Made by a program: the position numbers and the translations under genes. The notes below the pieces were generated by a model. The model saw nothing but the letters and a program-made list of their open reading frames with translations, ran no database searches and was not told the origin of the DNA. A DNA stretch of 6,842 bases from an uncultured Actinoplanes sp. Lineage in GTDB: Bacteria > Actinomycetota > Actinomycetes > Mycobacteriales > Micromonosporaceae. This document shows, piece by piece, positions 1 through 6,027 of the stretch (positions within the stretch are counted from its first letter, which is position 1; every line of letters starts with the position of its first letter). The stretch is taken from NCBI GenBank assembly GCA_934667465.1, contig CAKUMG010000307.1, positions 1 to 6,842 of the forward strand, read 5' to 3'.

Positions 1-1
1 C

Positions 2-2185
2 CGCCACGGTGTAGGTCAGCACCTCGGCGCCCTTGAAGCCCGGGTTCGGCGTGTACGTGATGCTGTTGTTCGCGTTGACGACGGCCGCGCCGTGCGCCGG
101 GACGGCGACGGACTGCACCACGAGGGTGTCGCCGTCCGGGTCGCTGTCGTTGCCCAGCACCGTACGCGTCACCGCGGTCCCGTGCGTGGTGCTGCCGGTG
201 TCGGGGGCGGTCACGGGTGCCCGGTTGACCGCCAGCGCGATCGTGCGGGTGTTGTTGGCCGGGACCGCGTCGGCGTACTTGCCGGTGACCGCGGCGGTGG
301 CCGTGGCCGGGTCCGCGGCGGCGGACCGGGCGACCGCGTCGATGTGGGCGGTGGCCGTGGCACCGGTGGTCATCGTGCCGAGCGCGCACGTGACGACCTG
401 GCCGGAGACCGTGCACGCGCCGGCCGGCGAGGTGCCCGCCGCCGGGGTGACCCCGGTCGGCAGGGTGAGCGTGAGAACGGAGTTCGGCTGCGCGTCGGGC
501 CCGTTGTTGACCACGGTGAGGTCGTAGCCGACCGGGTCGTCGACGCCGTCCTTCTGCACCAGGTTCGGCGTGACCGTGCCGGTGACAGCCAGGTCGGTGG
601 CGGCCGCGGTGACGGTCAGCGTGCTGACGTTGCTGGCGCCGCTGAGCACCAGCGGCGGCGTCGAGCTGGCGCCCTTGACGTTGATCAGCGCGACGTTGGT
701 GATGGTGGCGCCGCCCGGGGTGTCGGGGTCGACGCGGACCCGGTAGGTCACCACCGTCGCTCCCCCGCCCGCGGGCATGGCGCCGCCGCTGGTGCCGTCG
801 GCGCCGGTGCCGAGCCGGATCGTCGCCGAGCCGCCCTGCACCTCGGCCTGGTCGTCGCCCGAGGCGTCGGTGCGGGCGCTGCCGTCGATCGTGAGCGACC
901 CGGGCACGTACGTGGTGCCGCTCGGGATGGCGTCGGTGATCACCAGGTCGGTGGCGCCGTCGTTGCCCTGGTTGCTGACGTCGATGCGGTACTCGAGGAT
1001 GTCGCCGGGCTTGACCTGGCCGCCGTTGACGTCGGTCGGCGTGACGACGGCCTCGATGTCCGGCGCGTACAGGTCGGTGGCCATGGTGACCACACCCGGG
1101 TAGAACGTGTCCTGCGAGGTCGCCAGGCTCAGCGTCGCGCTGGTCTTGCCGTTGGCGAGCGCGGTCGTCGTGGTGAACTGGTCGATGTCGACGGCCATCA
1201 GGTTCGGGAAGTTCGGGTTGCGGGCGGTGTCGAGCACCCCGTCGTCGCTGACCGTGCTGTTGAAGTAGTTGTTCGCCGGGTTCGCGGCGTTGGACAGCGT
1301 GGTGCCGTCGAGCTTGATGGTGTCGCCGGTGATGCCGAGGTCACCCTCGTAGACCACGGTGCCGATCTTGGACTTGACGGTGCCGGTGGGCGGGGTCTGG
1401 AAACCGCTGACGACGATGTCCACGTTGGGGGTGGCGGGCGTACCGGAGCTGTTGATGTAGCCGAAGCCGTGGAAGATGCTCAGGTTGCGGACGGGATCGG
1501 CCGGATTACGGTACGCGATGACGAGCGCCCAGCCCGCGTAGCGCGAGTCGTTCTGGGTCGCCTGCACGTTGGCGACCGTGTAGGCGCCGTTGCCGGCCCC
1601 GGCGACGAGGCCGGTGACGTCCTTGAAGCCCTGGTAGAACTCGCGGCCGCTGATCGAGGCGCTGTCGACCTTGTCGGCGGTCAGCGACGTGTAGCCGCCG
1701 CCGGGCACCTTGAGGCGCACCTTGTTCTTGTCCGCCACCGACGGCGGGGCGATCGGCGCGTCACCGTTGTTGGTGTTGGTGGCCGACTCGGTGTCACCGC
1801 TCCAGTAGAGGCCGGCGAAGAGCACCGTGCTGCCCGCGGCGAGCGCGAGCGTGCTGCTGCTGGAGTTGAAGTTCGCGCCGCCGTCCGGGTCGACGTTGAC
1901 GTACCGCATCTCCCACGTGTCGTTGTTGGTGTTGGCGCCGGTGCCGTTCTGCGCGTTGGTGCAGCCCGCGTCGGCGGTGCGGCAGGTGAGCAGCGTGTTG
2001 CCGCGCATGACGATGCCGCCGGTGGTGTTGATCCCGTACGCCATCCCGAACGCGGTGGTGATGTTGGCGTCCGCGCGCGGGCTCAGCACGACGGCGAGAC
2101 CCGCGAGCAGCACGGCGACGGCGACCAGGGCCCGGTTCTTCCGGCTGGAGGCACGGGGGGACGTACGAATGCGTCGGTGCTGCAT
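2..2185 (-). CDS. Secreted modular DUF11-repeat surface protein (3' end cut by window edge)
   Basis: Seen: an open frame of 728 codons from ATG at 2185 with no stop before the window edge, so the C-terminus is missing. Residues 1-40 form a signal peptide: basic n-region, hydrophobic core at about 19-34, AxA-type site (ADA) with cleavage after residue 40. Residues 41-370 are a Gly/Asn/Thr-rich domain containing FAGLYWSGD (123-131) and [12 protein letters not shown] (215-226), a pattern I know from N-terminal domains of actinobacterial DUF11 proteins. Residues about 376-505 and 529-652 are DUF11 repeats ([32 protein letters not shown]). Residues 654-728 begin a cadherin-like/Big_9 repeat ([30 protein letters not shown]). 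AGGA lies only 3 nt before the ATG. Inferred role: exported, possibly wall-associated structural or adhesive protein; no catalytic motif is seen. Any anchor (sorting signal or transmembrane tail) would lie beyond the window. Confidence 0.9.
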   Translation of the reverse strand, partial: MQHRRIRTSPRASSRKNRALVAVAVLLAGLAVVLSPRADANITTAFGMAYGINTTGGIVMRGNTLLTCRTADAGCTNAQNGTGANTNNDTWEMRYVNVDPDGGANFNSSSSTLALAAGSTVLFAGLYWSGDTESATNTNNGDAPIAPPSVADKNKVRLKVPGGGYTSLTADKVDSASISGREFYQGFKDVTGLVAGAGNGAYTVANVQATQNDSRYAGWALVIAYRNPADPVRNLSIFHGFGYINSSGTPATPNVDIVVSGFQTPPTGTVKSKIGTVVYEGDLGITGDTIKLDGTTLSNAANPANNYFNSTVSDDGVLDTARNPNFPNLMAVDIDQFTTTTALANGKTSATLSLATSQDTFYPGVVTMATDLYAPDIEAVVTPTDVNGGQVKPGDILEYRIDVSNQGNDGATDLVITDAIPSGTTYVPGSLTIDGSARTDASGDDQAEVQGGSATIRLGTGADGTSGGAMPAGGGATVVTYRVRVDPDTPGGATITNVALINVKGASSTPPLVLSGASNVSTLTVTAAATDLAVTGTVTPNLVQKDGVDDPVGYDLTVVNNGPDAQPNSVLTLTLPTGVTPAAGTSPAGACTVSGQVVTCALGTMTTGATATAHIDAVARSAAADPATATAAVTGKYADAVPANNTRTIALAVNRAPVTAPDTGSTTHGTAVTRTVLGNDSDPDGDTLVVQSVAVPAHGAAVVNANNSITYTPNPGFKGAEVLTYTVA

Positions 2186-2363
2186 CGTTCCTGGGCCCCC
2201 GCGGTCGCGAACAGAAGACGAGACCGGAGTGGTCCCGACCTAGCGACGGTAGGAACCGGCCGTTGCGGAACGGGTGCAGAAGGGGCGCTGCCAGGAAGCA
2301 GACCGATCAGCCGCGCAGCGGCGATCGTCACCCGCGCAGCACGGGCCACCAGGAAAGCCTCGG

Positions 2364-2383
2364 GGGCCGCCGTCGAGCGGCCC
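2364..2383 (-). terminator. Hairpin just downstream of the methyltransferase
   Basis: A perfect 7-bp stem (GGGCCGC at 2364-2370 pairing with GCGGCCC at 2377-2383) with a 6-nt loop starts one base beyond the methyltransferase stop codon (2385-2387). On the minus strand it is followed by a short pyrimidine stretch (CTTTCC) rather than a true U-run. This resembles the U-poor hairpin terminators common in actinomycetes. It would separate the methyltransferase transcript from the DUF11 gene. Confidence 0.45.
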
Positions 2384-2384
2384 G

Positions 2385-2984
2385 TCAGCCGCGCAACACC
2401 GCGACGAGGAAGTCCGACTCCGGGGTGAAGGGGCGCAGGTCCCACGTGCCGAGCAGCAGGTCCGGCGTCAGCCCGGCGTCCTTCGCGTCGGTCAGGAACT
2501 CGTCGAAGCCGTAGCCGCGGCCGGCCCCGAAGCCGATCACCGCCCGGCCGTCCTCGCCCAGGTGCCCGGCGAGCCGCCGCAGCGCCTCGGCGCGGGTCGA
2601 CGGTGCCAGGAACGCGAACACGTTGCCCGCGCACACCACGATGTCGAAGCGCTTCTCGGGCAGGTCGAGCTCGGCGAGATCCCCCACCAGCCAGGTCGCC
2701 TGAGGGTGCTGGGTGGTCGCCTCGGCGATCAGCTCGGGGTCGAGGTCGACGCCGGTGACCCGGTGCCCGGCCGCGGCCAGGGTGCCGCCGACCCGCCCGG
2801 TGCCGCACCCGGCGTCGAGGATCGCGGCGCCGCGCGGCACCATCGCGTCGATCAGCCGGGCCTCGCCGTCCAGGTCGGCGCCCTGCGCGGCCAGGTCCCG
2901 GAACCGCTGGATGTACCACTGGGCGTGGCCCGGGTTCTCGGCTTTCTCACGCAGCCAGAGATTCTCCTCGGTCACCGCACCCAC
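2385..2984 (-). CDS. Class I SAM-dependent methyltransferase
   Basis: Predicted cytoplasmic Rossmann-fold methyltransferase of 199 residues; the acceptor substrate cannot be told from sequence. Seen: motif I ILDAGCGTG (55-63) for SAM binding, acidic end of strand 2 in VTGVDLD (76-82, Asp80), GDL (101-103) near the adenine site, motif IV-like FDIVVCAGNVF (113-123), and a short C-terminal strand pair ending SDFLVAVLRG. The order and length fit stand-alone Methyltransf_25/11-type enzymes. The start is uncertain. GTG at 2984 gives 199 residues. GTG at 2975 gives 196 residues beginning VTEENLWLREK; its GTG overlaps the stop of a five-codon ATG leader frame (2989-2972) in a GTGA arrangement. It is transcribed divergently from the FAD oxidase, with a plausible promoter at 3017-3046. 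No neighbour suggests its pathway. Confidence 0.87.
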   Translation of the reverse strand: MGAVTEENLWLREKAENPGHAQWYIQRFRDLAAQGADLDGEARLIDAMVPRGAAILDAGCGTGRVGGTLAAAGHRVTGVDLDPELIAEATTQHPQATWLVGDLAELDLPEKRFDIVVCAGNVFAFLAPSTRAEALRRLAGHLGEDGRAVIGFGAGRGYGFDEFLTDAKDAGLTPDLLLGTWDLRPFTPESDFLVAVLRG

Positions 2985-3016
2985 CCCATTTTTTCACCGG
3001 ACCGATCAACAAGGCC

Positions 3017-3046
3017 ACGGTAGCCCGCGCCGGAGACCGCCGCCAA
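3017..3046 (-). promoter_or_regulatory. Candidate promoter of the methyltransferase
   Basis: On the minus strand TTGGCG (complement of 3041-3046) and TACCGT (complement of 3017-3022) are separated by 18 bp, matching the loose actinobacterial housekeeping pattern TTGRCN / TANNNT. A start site near 3009 would leave a leader of 25-35 nt. Short motifs like these arise by chance, so this is only a candidate. Confidence 0.3.
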
Positions 3047-3066
3047 TCCGACCGTTATGTCATGAT

Positions 3067-4488
3067 ATGGACGTGTTGACGCGCCGGGCCTTCCTCGCCG
3101 TTCCCCTGATCACCGCGCTGCCGGCCGGCCCGGACTGGCGGGCCTTGGAGCGAGCGGTCGACGGATCCGTGCACCTGCCCGGGACGGGCGGCTACGACCC
3201 CGCGCGGCGGCTCGTCGATCCGCGGTTCGACCGGGTGCGGCCGCCGGCCGTGGTGCGGTGCGCGCACGCCGGCGACGTGACGGAGGTCGTGCGGTTCGCG
3301 CGCCGGAGCGGGCTGCGCATCGTGCCGCGCGGAGGCGGGCACTCGTACGTCGGCGACTCGACCTCCGGCACCGGGATCGTGCTCGACCTGCGGTCACTCG
3401 GCTCGGTGGCGTACGACTCGGGCAGCGGCACGGCGACGGTCGGTGGCGGCGCGGTGCTGATGGACGTCTACCACACGCTCGGCGCGCGCGGGGTGTCCGT
3501 GCCCTCCGGGTCGTGCGGCACGGTCGGGATCGGCGGGGTTACCCTGGGTGGGGGCATCGGCATGGCGGCTTCCGCGTACGGGCTCACGTGCGACGCGGTC
3601 ACCGGCGCCGACCTGGTGACGGCGGACGGGTCGCGGCGCACGGTGGACGCGCGCCGCGACCCGGAGCTGTTCTGGGCCCTGCGCGGGGGCGGCGGCGGGC
3701 AGTTCGGCGTCGTCACGTCGTGGCGGCTGCGCACCCACCGCACCGGCGAGGTGGGCACCTTCGTGCTCACGTACCGATGGGCGGACGCCGCCCGGGTCGC
3801 CGCCGGCTGGCAGACCCGCATCGGCGCGGCCCCCGACGAGACGTGGTCGGCGTGCCAGTTCTCCTCGGACAGGCAAGGGCGTCTGCGCGTACGGGTCTCC
3901 GGGGTGGTCCTGGGCGGCGACGCGGACCCCGAGGTCGCGGCGCTCGTCAGGGCGATCGGGCGGTCGCCGGCCTCGGTCACGGTGACCCGGCGGCCGTACC
4001 TGGACGTGGTGCACGACCGGGCCGGCTGCGACGACGACGCGAGCTGCGCGCGGCGCGGCACCGAGCTCGTGGGCAGCGAGATCTTCGGCCGGGCCCTGCC
4101 CGCGGCGGGAGTCGCGGCGCTGCTGGCCACCGTCGAGCGCCGGGCCCGGGCGCGGCGGCCCGGCATCGCGAAGCTCAAGCGGATGACCGGGGCGGCCGGG
4201 CGGGTCCCGGTGGCGGCGACCGCGTTCCCGTGGCGTGGCGCGCACACGATGCTGCAGTGGCTGGTCGAGCCGGCGGACGCGGACGCGGCGACCGTGCGGG
4301 ACGGGTACGCCTGGATCGACGGCGGGCACCGGGCGATGGCGGCGTGGTCCTCGGGGCGGTACGTCAACTACCTCGAGCCGGGGCCGGCGGAGCTGCCGCG
4401 CTACCACGGGCCGCACCTGGCCCGGCTGCGCCGCGTCCGGCAGAGCGCCGACCCGGGGCGGATCTTCGCGTCGCCGTACGCGCTATGA
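3067..4488 (+). CDS. Tat-exported FAD-linked oxidase, berberine bridge enzyme-like
   Basis: Predicted flavin-dependent oxidoreductase of 473 residues (FAD_binding_4 fold plus C-terminal BBE segment); such enzymes oxidise alcohols, sugars or secondary metabolites with O2. The substrate here is unknown. Seen: an N-terminal TRRAFL motif (5-10) and a short hydrophobic stretch, fitting a twin-arginine signal. PRGGGHSYVG (87-96) places His92, and SGSCGTVGIGG (147-157) places Cys150; these are the two residues that carry bicovalent FAD in this family. LGGGIGM (160-166) and RGGGGGQFGVVTSW (206-219) are further family motifs, and YVNYLEP (432-438) with a FASPYAL end is the BBE tail. Cys321 and Cys327 could form a disulfide after export. 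ATG 3067 is preferred because everything upstream in frame is non-homologous leader; no Shine-Dalgarno is visible, so it may be leaderless. Its stop overlaps the convergent Gls24 gene by 6 bp. Confidence 0.9.
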   Translation: MDVLTRRAFLAVPLITALPAGPDWRALERAVDGSVHLPGTGGYDPARRLVDPRFDRVRPPAVVRCAHAGDVTEVVRFARRSGLRIVPRGGGHSYVGDSTSGTGIVLDLRSLGSVAYDSGSGTATVGGGAVLMDVYHTLGARGVSVPSGSCGTVGIGGVTLGGGIGMAASAYGLTCDAVTGADLVTADGSRRTVDARRDPELFWALRGGGGGQFGVVTSWRLRTHRTGEVGTFVLTYRWADAARVAAGWQTRIGAAPDETWSACQFSSDRQGRLRVRVSGVVLGGDADPEVAALVRAIGRSPASVTVTRRPYLDVVHDRAGCDDDASCARRGTELVGSEIFGRALPAAGVAALLATVERRARARRPGIAKLKRMTGAAGRVPVAATAFPWRGAHTMLQWLVEPADADAATVRDGYAWIDGGHRAMAAWSSGRYVNYLEPGPAELPRYHGPHLARLRRVRQSADPGRIFASPYAL

Positions 4489-4953
4489 GCTCTGGACCCC
4501 GTCCATGCGGATGTCGTCGACCTTGACGGTCACGCCGGTGACGTGCAGGCCGTAGCTCTCGACCGCCTCGATGACCGCGGTCCGCACCTCGGCGGTGACG
4601 TCCGACACCACCTCGCCGCCCGCGATCACCAGCACGACGGTGATGGCCACGTCGGTCCCGTCCACCTTCGCCGTGACGCCGCGCCGGGCGTCGCCGACCT
4701 CGTCCAGGCCCACCTTGTCGAGCACCGCGTTGAAGAAGCGGGCCACGTCGCCGCCGAGCTCGGCCACGCCGGGCACGGCCCGCGCGGCGGCACCGGCGAT
4801 CTTCTCGACGACCTCGCGCTCCACGTGCGTGGTGCCCCGGTACGCGGCGACCTCGACGACCTCGGCACCGCCTTCCCGCGGCGGCTGCGCGGCCACCACG
4901 GCGGGCAGGAACATCTCCAGGGTGCGGTCGCCGGGGTGTTCCTGGTCACTCAC
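4483..4953 (-). CDS. Asp23/Gls24 family envelope stress response protein
   Basis: A 156-residue member of the Asp23/Gls24 (DUF322) family, small soluble proteins linked in Gram-positive bacteria to alkaline and envelope stress and often found near the membrane. Seen: residues 42-76 carry THVEREVVEKIAGAAARAVPG and VAELGG, the family's N-terminal signature. Residues 91-150 give the alternating strands RRGVTAKVDGTDVAITVVLVI, the helix DVTAEVRTAVIEAVE, and VTGVTVKVDDI. The first 35 residues are a variable acidic/Pro-rich arm. GTG 4953 is chosen because GGGGGA sits 6 nt upstream (4960-4965) and the signature starts soon after. It lies 82 bp downstream of a 60-residue gene on the same strand, probably one transcript, and is divergent from a GlsB-like gene. 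Its TAG stop lies inside the oxidase's last codons (convergent overlap 4483-4488). Confidence 0.9.
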   Translation of the reverse strand: MSDQEHPGDRTLEMFLPAVVAAQPPREGGAEVVEVAAYRGTTHVEREVVEKIAGAAARAVPGVAELGGDVARFFNAVLDKVGLDEVGDARRGVTAKVDGTDVAITVVLVIAGGEVVSDVTAEVRTAVIEAVESYGLHVTGVTVKVDDIRMDGVQSS

Positions 4954-4978
4954 GTTCGGTCCCCCACGCACGCTCGAT

Positions 4979-5000
4979 CGCGCGCATCCCGATGGCGCGC
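4979..5000 (-). other. Imperfect hairpin in the gap before the Gls24 gene
   Basis: CGCGCGCAT (4979-4987) and ATGGCGCG (4992-4999) can pair with one bulged G around a CCCG loop. It lies between the small gene (stop at 5036) and the Gls24 ribosome binding site (4960-4965). No U-run follows. It could be an RNA-processing or attenuation structure, or a chance GC-rich pairing. Confidence 0.3.
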
Positions 5001-5035
5001 GCACGGGGAGCGTACAGAAGCGGGGTCGTGATTGG

Positions 5036-5218
5036 TCAGTCGGCCCGCTCGAGAAGATCGCGGACCGCGGCGAACATCCGGAAGACCTCGATCCGGCCGT
5101 CGAGGAAGCCGCGCCGGTAGTCCGCCCCGGTCTCCGGGTGCTCGGCCCGCGCCGCGTCCCGCTGCCCCTCCAGGGCATCGACGCGGCCGGCACCGTAGGC
5201 CAGCAACGCGTCCTCCAT
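5036..5218 (-). CDS. Small charged protein of unknown function (60 residues)
   Basis: I do not recognise a named family. The start at ATG 5218 is fixed by a strong purine-rich site just upstream (GGGAGG at 5227-5232, 8 nt before the ATG, running into a second GGGAGG). The frame remains open further upstream, but that extension is Arg/Gly/Pro-rich shadow-like sequence. The 60-residue product has no signal peptide or membrane segment. It reads as two helices joined by a Pro/Gly turn: residues 1-25 (MEDALLAYGAGRVDALEGQR...) and 33-59 (DYRRGFLDGRIEVFRMFAAV...). The repeated G-R-[VI]-[DE] spacing (GRVDA at 11-15, GRIEV at 41-45) suggests internal pseudo-symmetry. It precedes the Gls24 gene by 82 bp on the same strand, so a shared transcript and a stress-related role are inferred from position only. 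Confidence 0.7.
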   Translation of the reverse strand: MEDALLAYGAGRVDALEGQRDAARAEHPETGADYRRGFLDGRIEVFRMFAAVRDLLERAD

Positions 5219-5232
5219 GTCCTCCCCCTCCC
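5219..5232 (-). promoter_or_regulatory. Strong Shine-Dalgarno that sets the start of the 60-residue gene
   Basis: On the minus strand the 14 bases before ATG 5218 are all purine except one C and include two GGGAGG blocks, the upstream one at 8-nt spacing. No comparable site precedes any upstream in-frame start, which argues for the short protein. Confidence 0.7.
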
Positions 5233-5589
5233 GGCGTCCGGCGCCGCCCGCCGGGGTCCCACCAACGTCGCACGCTGGGCAAACGTCCGGCACCGGCCGT
5301 ACCGCCGACCCCCGCCCCCACCGATACGGCAACCGCTGCACCGAGCGTGACCGGCACCTGCTCACGCGTCACGGCCGCGCGCGGTTGGTGGCCTTCTGAG
5401 CGGAGCACCGGATTTGCCGCGCTTCTCCGGTTCGGGAGCCGGGTTGTGACGGTTTCATGTCAGTCACTGCACGGGCCCGACTCGCTTGGCAGACAGTTGT
5501 GGGACATCACGCGCGCTCGCGTTTCGGCCCGCCGCGGGCGTGGGAACCGCCGGGTCGTCCCGTTCGGCACCACAGTCTCGGAGAAACCC
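5219..5589. other. 371-bp non-coding divergent regulatory region
   Basis: No convincing gene is seen here; the ORFs crossing it are Arg/Pro/Gly-rich shadows. It must contain the promoters of the small gene/Gls24 unit (minus) and of the GlsB-like gene (plus). Possible elements: GCTT at 5421-5424 followed 16 bp later by GGGTTG (5441-5446), loosely like the stress-sigma pattern GNNT-N14-16-GGGTAY; GTTT at 5521-5524 and GGGAAC at 5542-5547 (17 bp apart), a second loose match nearer the gene; an inverted repeat ACCGGA/TCCGGT (5407-5412 and 5426-5431); and GTGAC/GTCAC arms (5446-5450 and 5463-5467). All are weak matches. Confidence 0.4.
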
Positions 5590-5856
5590 GTGGAAGTTAC
5601 CGGCTTCATCAGCGCGATCATCATCGGTCTGATCATCGGCGTGCTCGGCCGGCTCGTCGTACCGGGCAGGCAGAACATCAAGCTCTGGGTGACCGTCCTC
5701 ATCGGCATCGCCGCCGCCATCATCGGCACGTTCCTCGCCGCCGCGTTCGGCGTCGACGACACCCGCGGCATCGACTGGATCGAACTGGCCCTGCAGGTCG
5801 GCCTCGCCGCGGTCGGCGTGGCCATCGTCGCCGGCGCCGCCGGCCGCAGCCGCTGA
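5590..5856 (+). CDS. GlsB/YeaQ/YmgE-type stress membrane protein
   Basis: An 88-residue integral membrane protein of the transglycosylase-associated/GlsB family (PF04226-like); despite the name, no enzymatic activity is established for the family. Seen: three hydrophobic segments at about 6-23 (FISAIIIGLIIGVLG), 33-54 (WVTVLIGIAAAIIGTFLA) and 66-84, with the family hallmark loop GRLVVPGRQNIKLW (20-33) between the first two and a short charged loop (VDDTRGIDW, 55-63) before the third. The length is typical. The start at GTG 5590 is supported by GGAG at 5580-5583, 6 nt upstream; frames extending further upstream have no membrane-protein character. It is transcribed away from the Gls24 unit across a shared control region, suggesting a joint stress response. 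It is followed 11 bp later by a strong terminator, so it is probably monocistronic. Confidence 0.9.
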   Translation: MEVTGFISAIIIGLIIGVLGRLVVPGRQNIKLWVTVLIGIAAAIIGTFLAAAFGVDDTRGIDWIELALQVGLAAVGVAIVAGAAGRSR

Positions 5857-5867
5857 CCCGTTCGCTC

Positions 5868-5900
5868 AGAGGCCCCGGCGCGTGCTGCGCCGGGGCCTCT
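5868..5900 (+). terminator. Strong hairpin terminator after the GlsB-like gene
   Basis: A perfect 14-bp stem (5868-5881 pairing with 5887-5900) around a GTGCT loop begins 11 bp after the GlsB-like stop codon. No U-run follows, as is usual for very stable GC-rich actinomycete terminators. The right arm is repeated downstream (5917-5934). It isolates the GlsB transcript from the repressor gene. Confidence 0.85.
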
Positions 5901-5934
5901 CCGTGCCCGCACACCATGCGCCGGGGCCTCTCCG
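5886..5934 (+). repeat. 18-bp direct repeat of the terminator's right arm
   Basis: TGCGCCGGGGCCTCTCCG occurs at 5886-5903 and again, identical, at 5917-5934 (31 bp apart). The second copy could pair with the same left arm (5868-5881) to make an alternative, long-loop hairpin. There is no second left arm, so it is a partial duplication, not a complete second terminator. Confidence 0.85.
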
Positions 5935-6015
5935 CGCTCCCCCGCGCACCAGGATTGCGGCGAAGGTCACCGTCCGTGGTCGGCGAGCCTGAGCGACGGT
6001 CGGCCGCCCATGGGC

Positions 6016-6020
6016 GAGGA
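6016..6020 (+). promoter_or_regulatory. Shine-Dalgarno that sets the start of the LexA-like gene
   Basis: GAGGA at 6016-6020 lies 7 nt before ATG 6028. The alternative in-frame ATG at 6010 has no purine-rich site at a suitable distance, so the shorter 212-residue product is preferred. Confidence 0.65.
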
Positions 6021-6027
6021 TCGCTGG

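Noticed and set aside
2186..2363. A riboswitch or leader RNA upstream of the DUF11 gene
   Set aside because: The spacing would allow one, but I could not recognise a conserved c-di-AMP, c-di-GMP or cobalamin core, nor a convincing promoter.
92..2428. A 778-codon plus-strand ORF rich in Arg, Gly, Val and Asp
   Set aside because: It is antisense to the DUF11 gene and low-complexity, with no domain motif. The minus strand carries a signal peptide and clear DUF11 repeats.
2713..3066. The in-frame upstream extension of the FAD oxidase (start at 2713)
   Set aside because: The extra 118 residues are antisense to the methyltransferase and lack homology. The Tat-like signal begins at 3067.
3394..4416. 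Long minus-strand ORFs across the oxidase (also 3468-4367)
   Set aside because: They are Pro/Arg-rich antisense shadows without motifs or a start site.
3258..4526. A 422-codon plus-strand ORF in another frame of the oxidase region
   Set aside because: It is an Arg/Gly/Ala-rich frame shadow; the oxidase frame contains all the flavin-binding motifs.
4954..5265. The longer 260-residue version of the Gls24 protein starting at 5265
   Set aside because: The extra N-terminus overlaps the small gene in another frame and is Arg/Gly/Pro-rich. GTG 4953 has a good ribosome binding site just before the family domain.
5217..5399. A 60-codon plus-strand ORF in the divergent control region
   Set aside because: Pro/Arg/Thr composition is shadow-like, there is no ribosome binding site, and it overlaps the start and leader of the small minus-strand gene.
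5935..6027. An SOS box (GAAC-N4-GTTC) before the LexA-like gene
   Set aside because: None was found by eye. GGTC-containing direct repeats are present but form no convincing palindrome.
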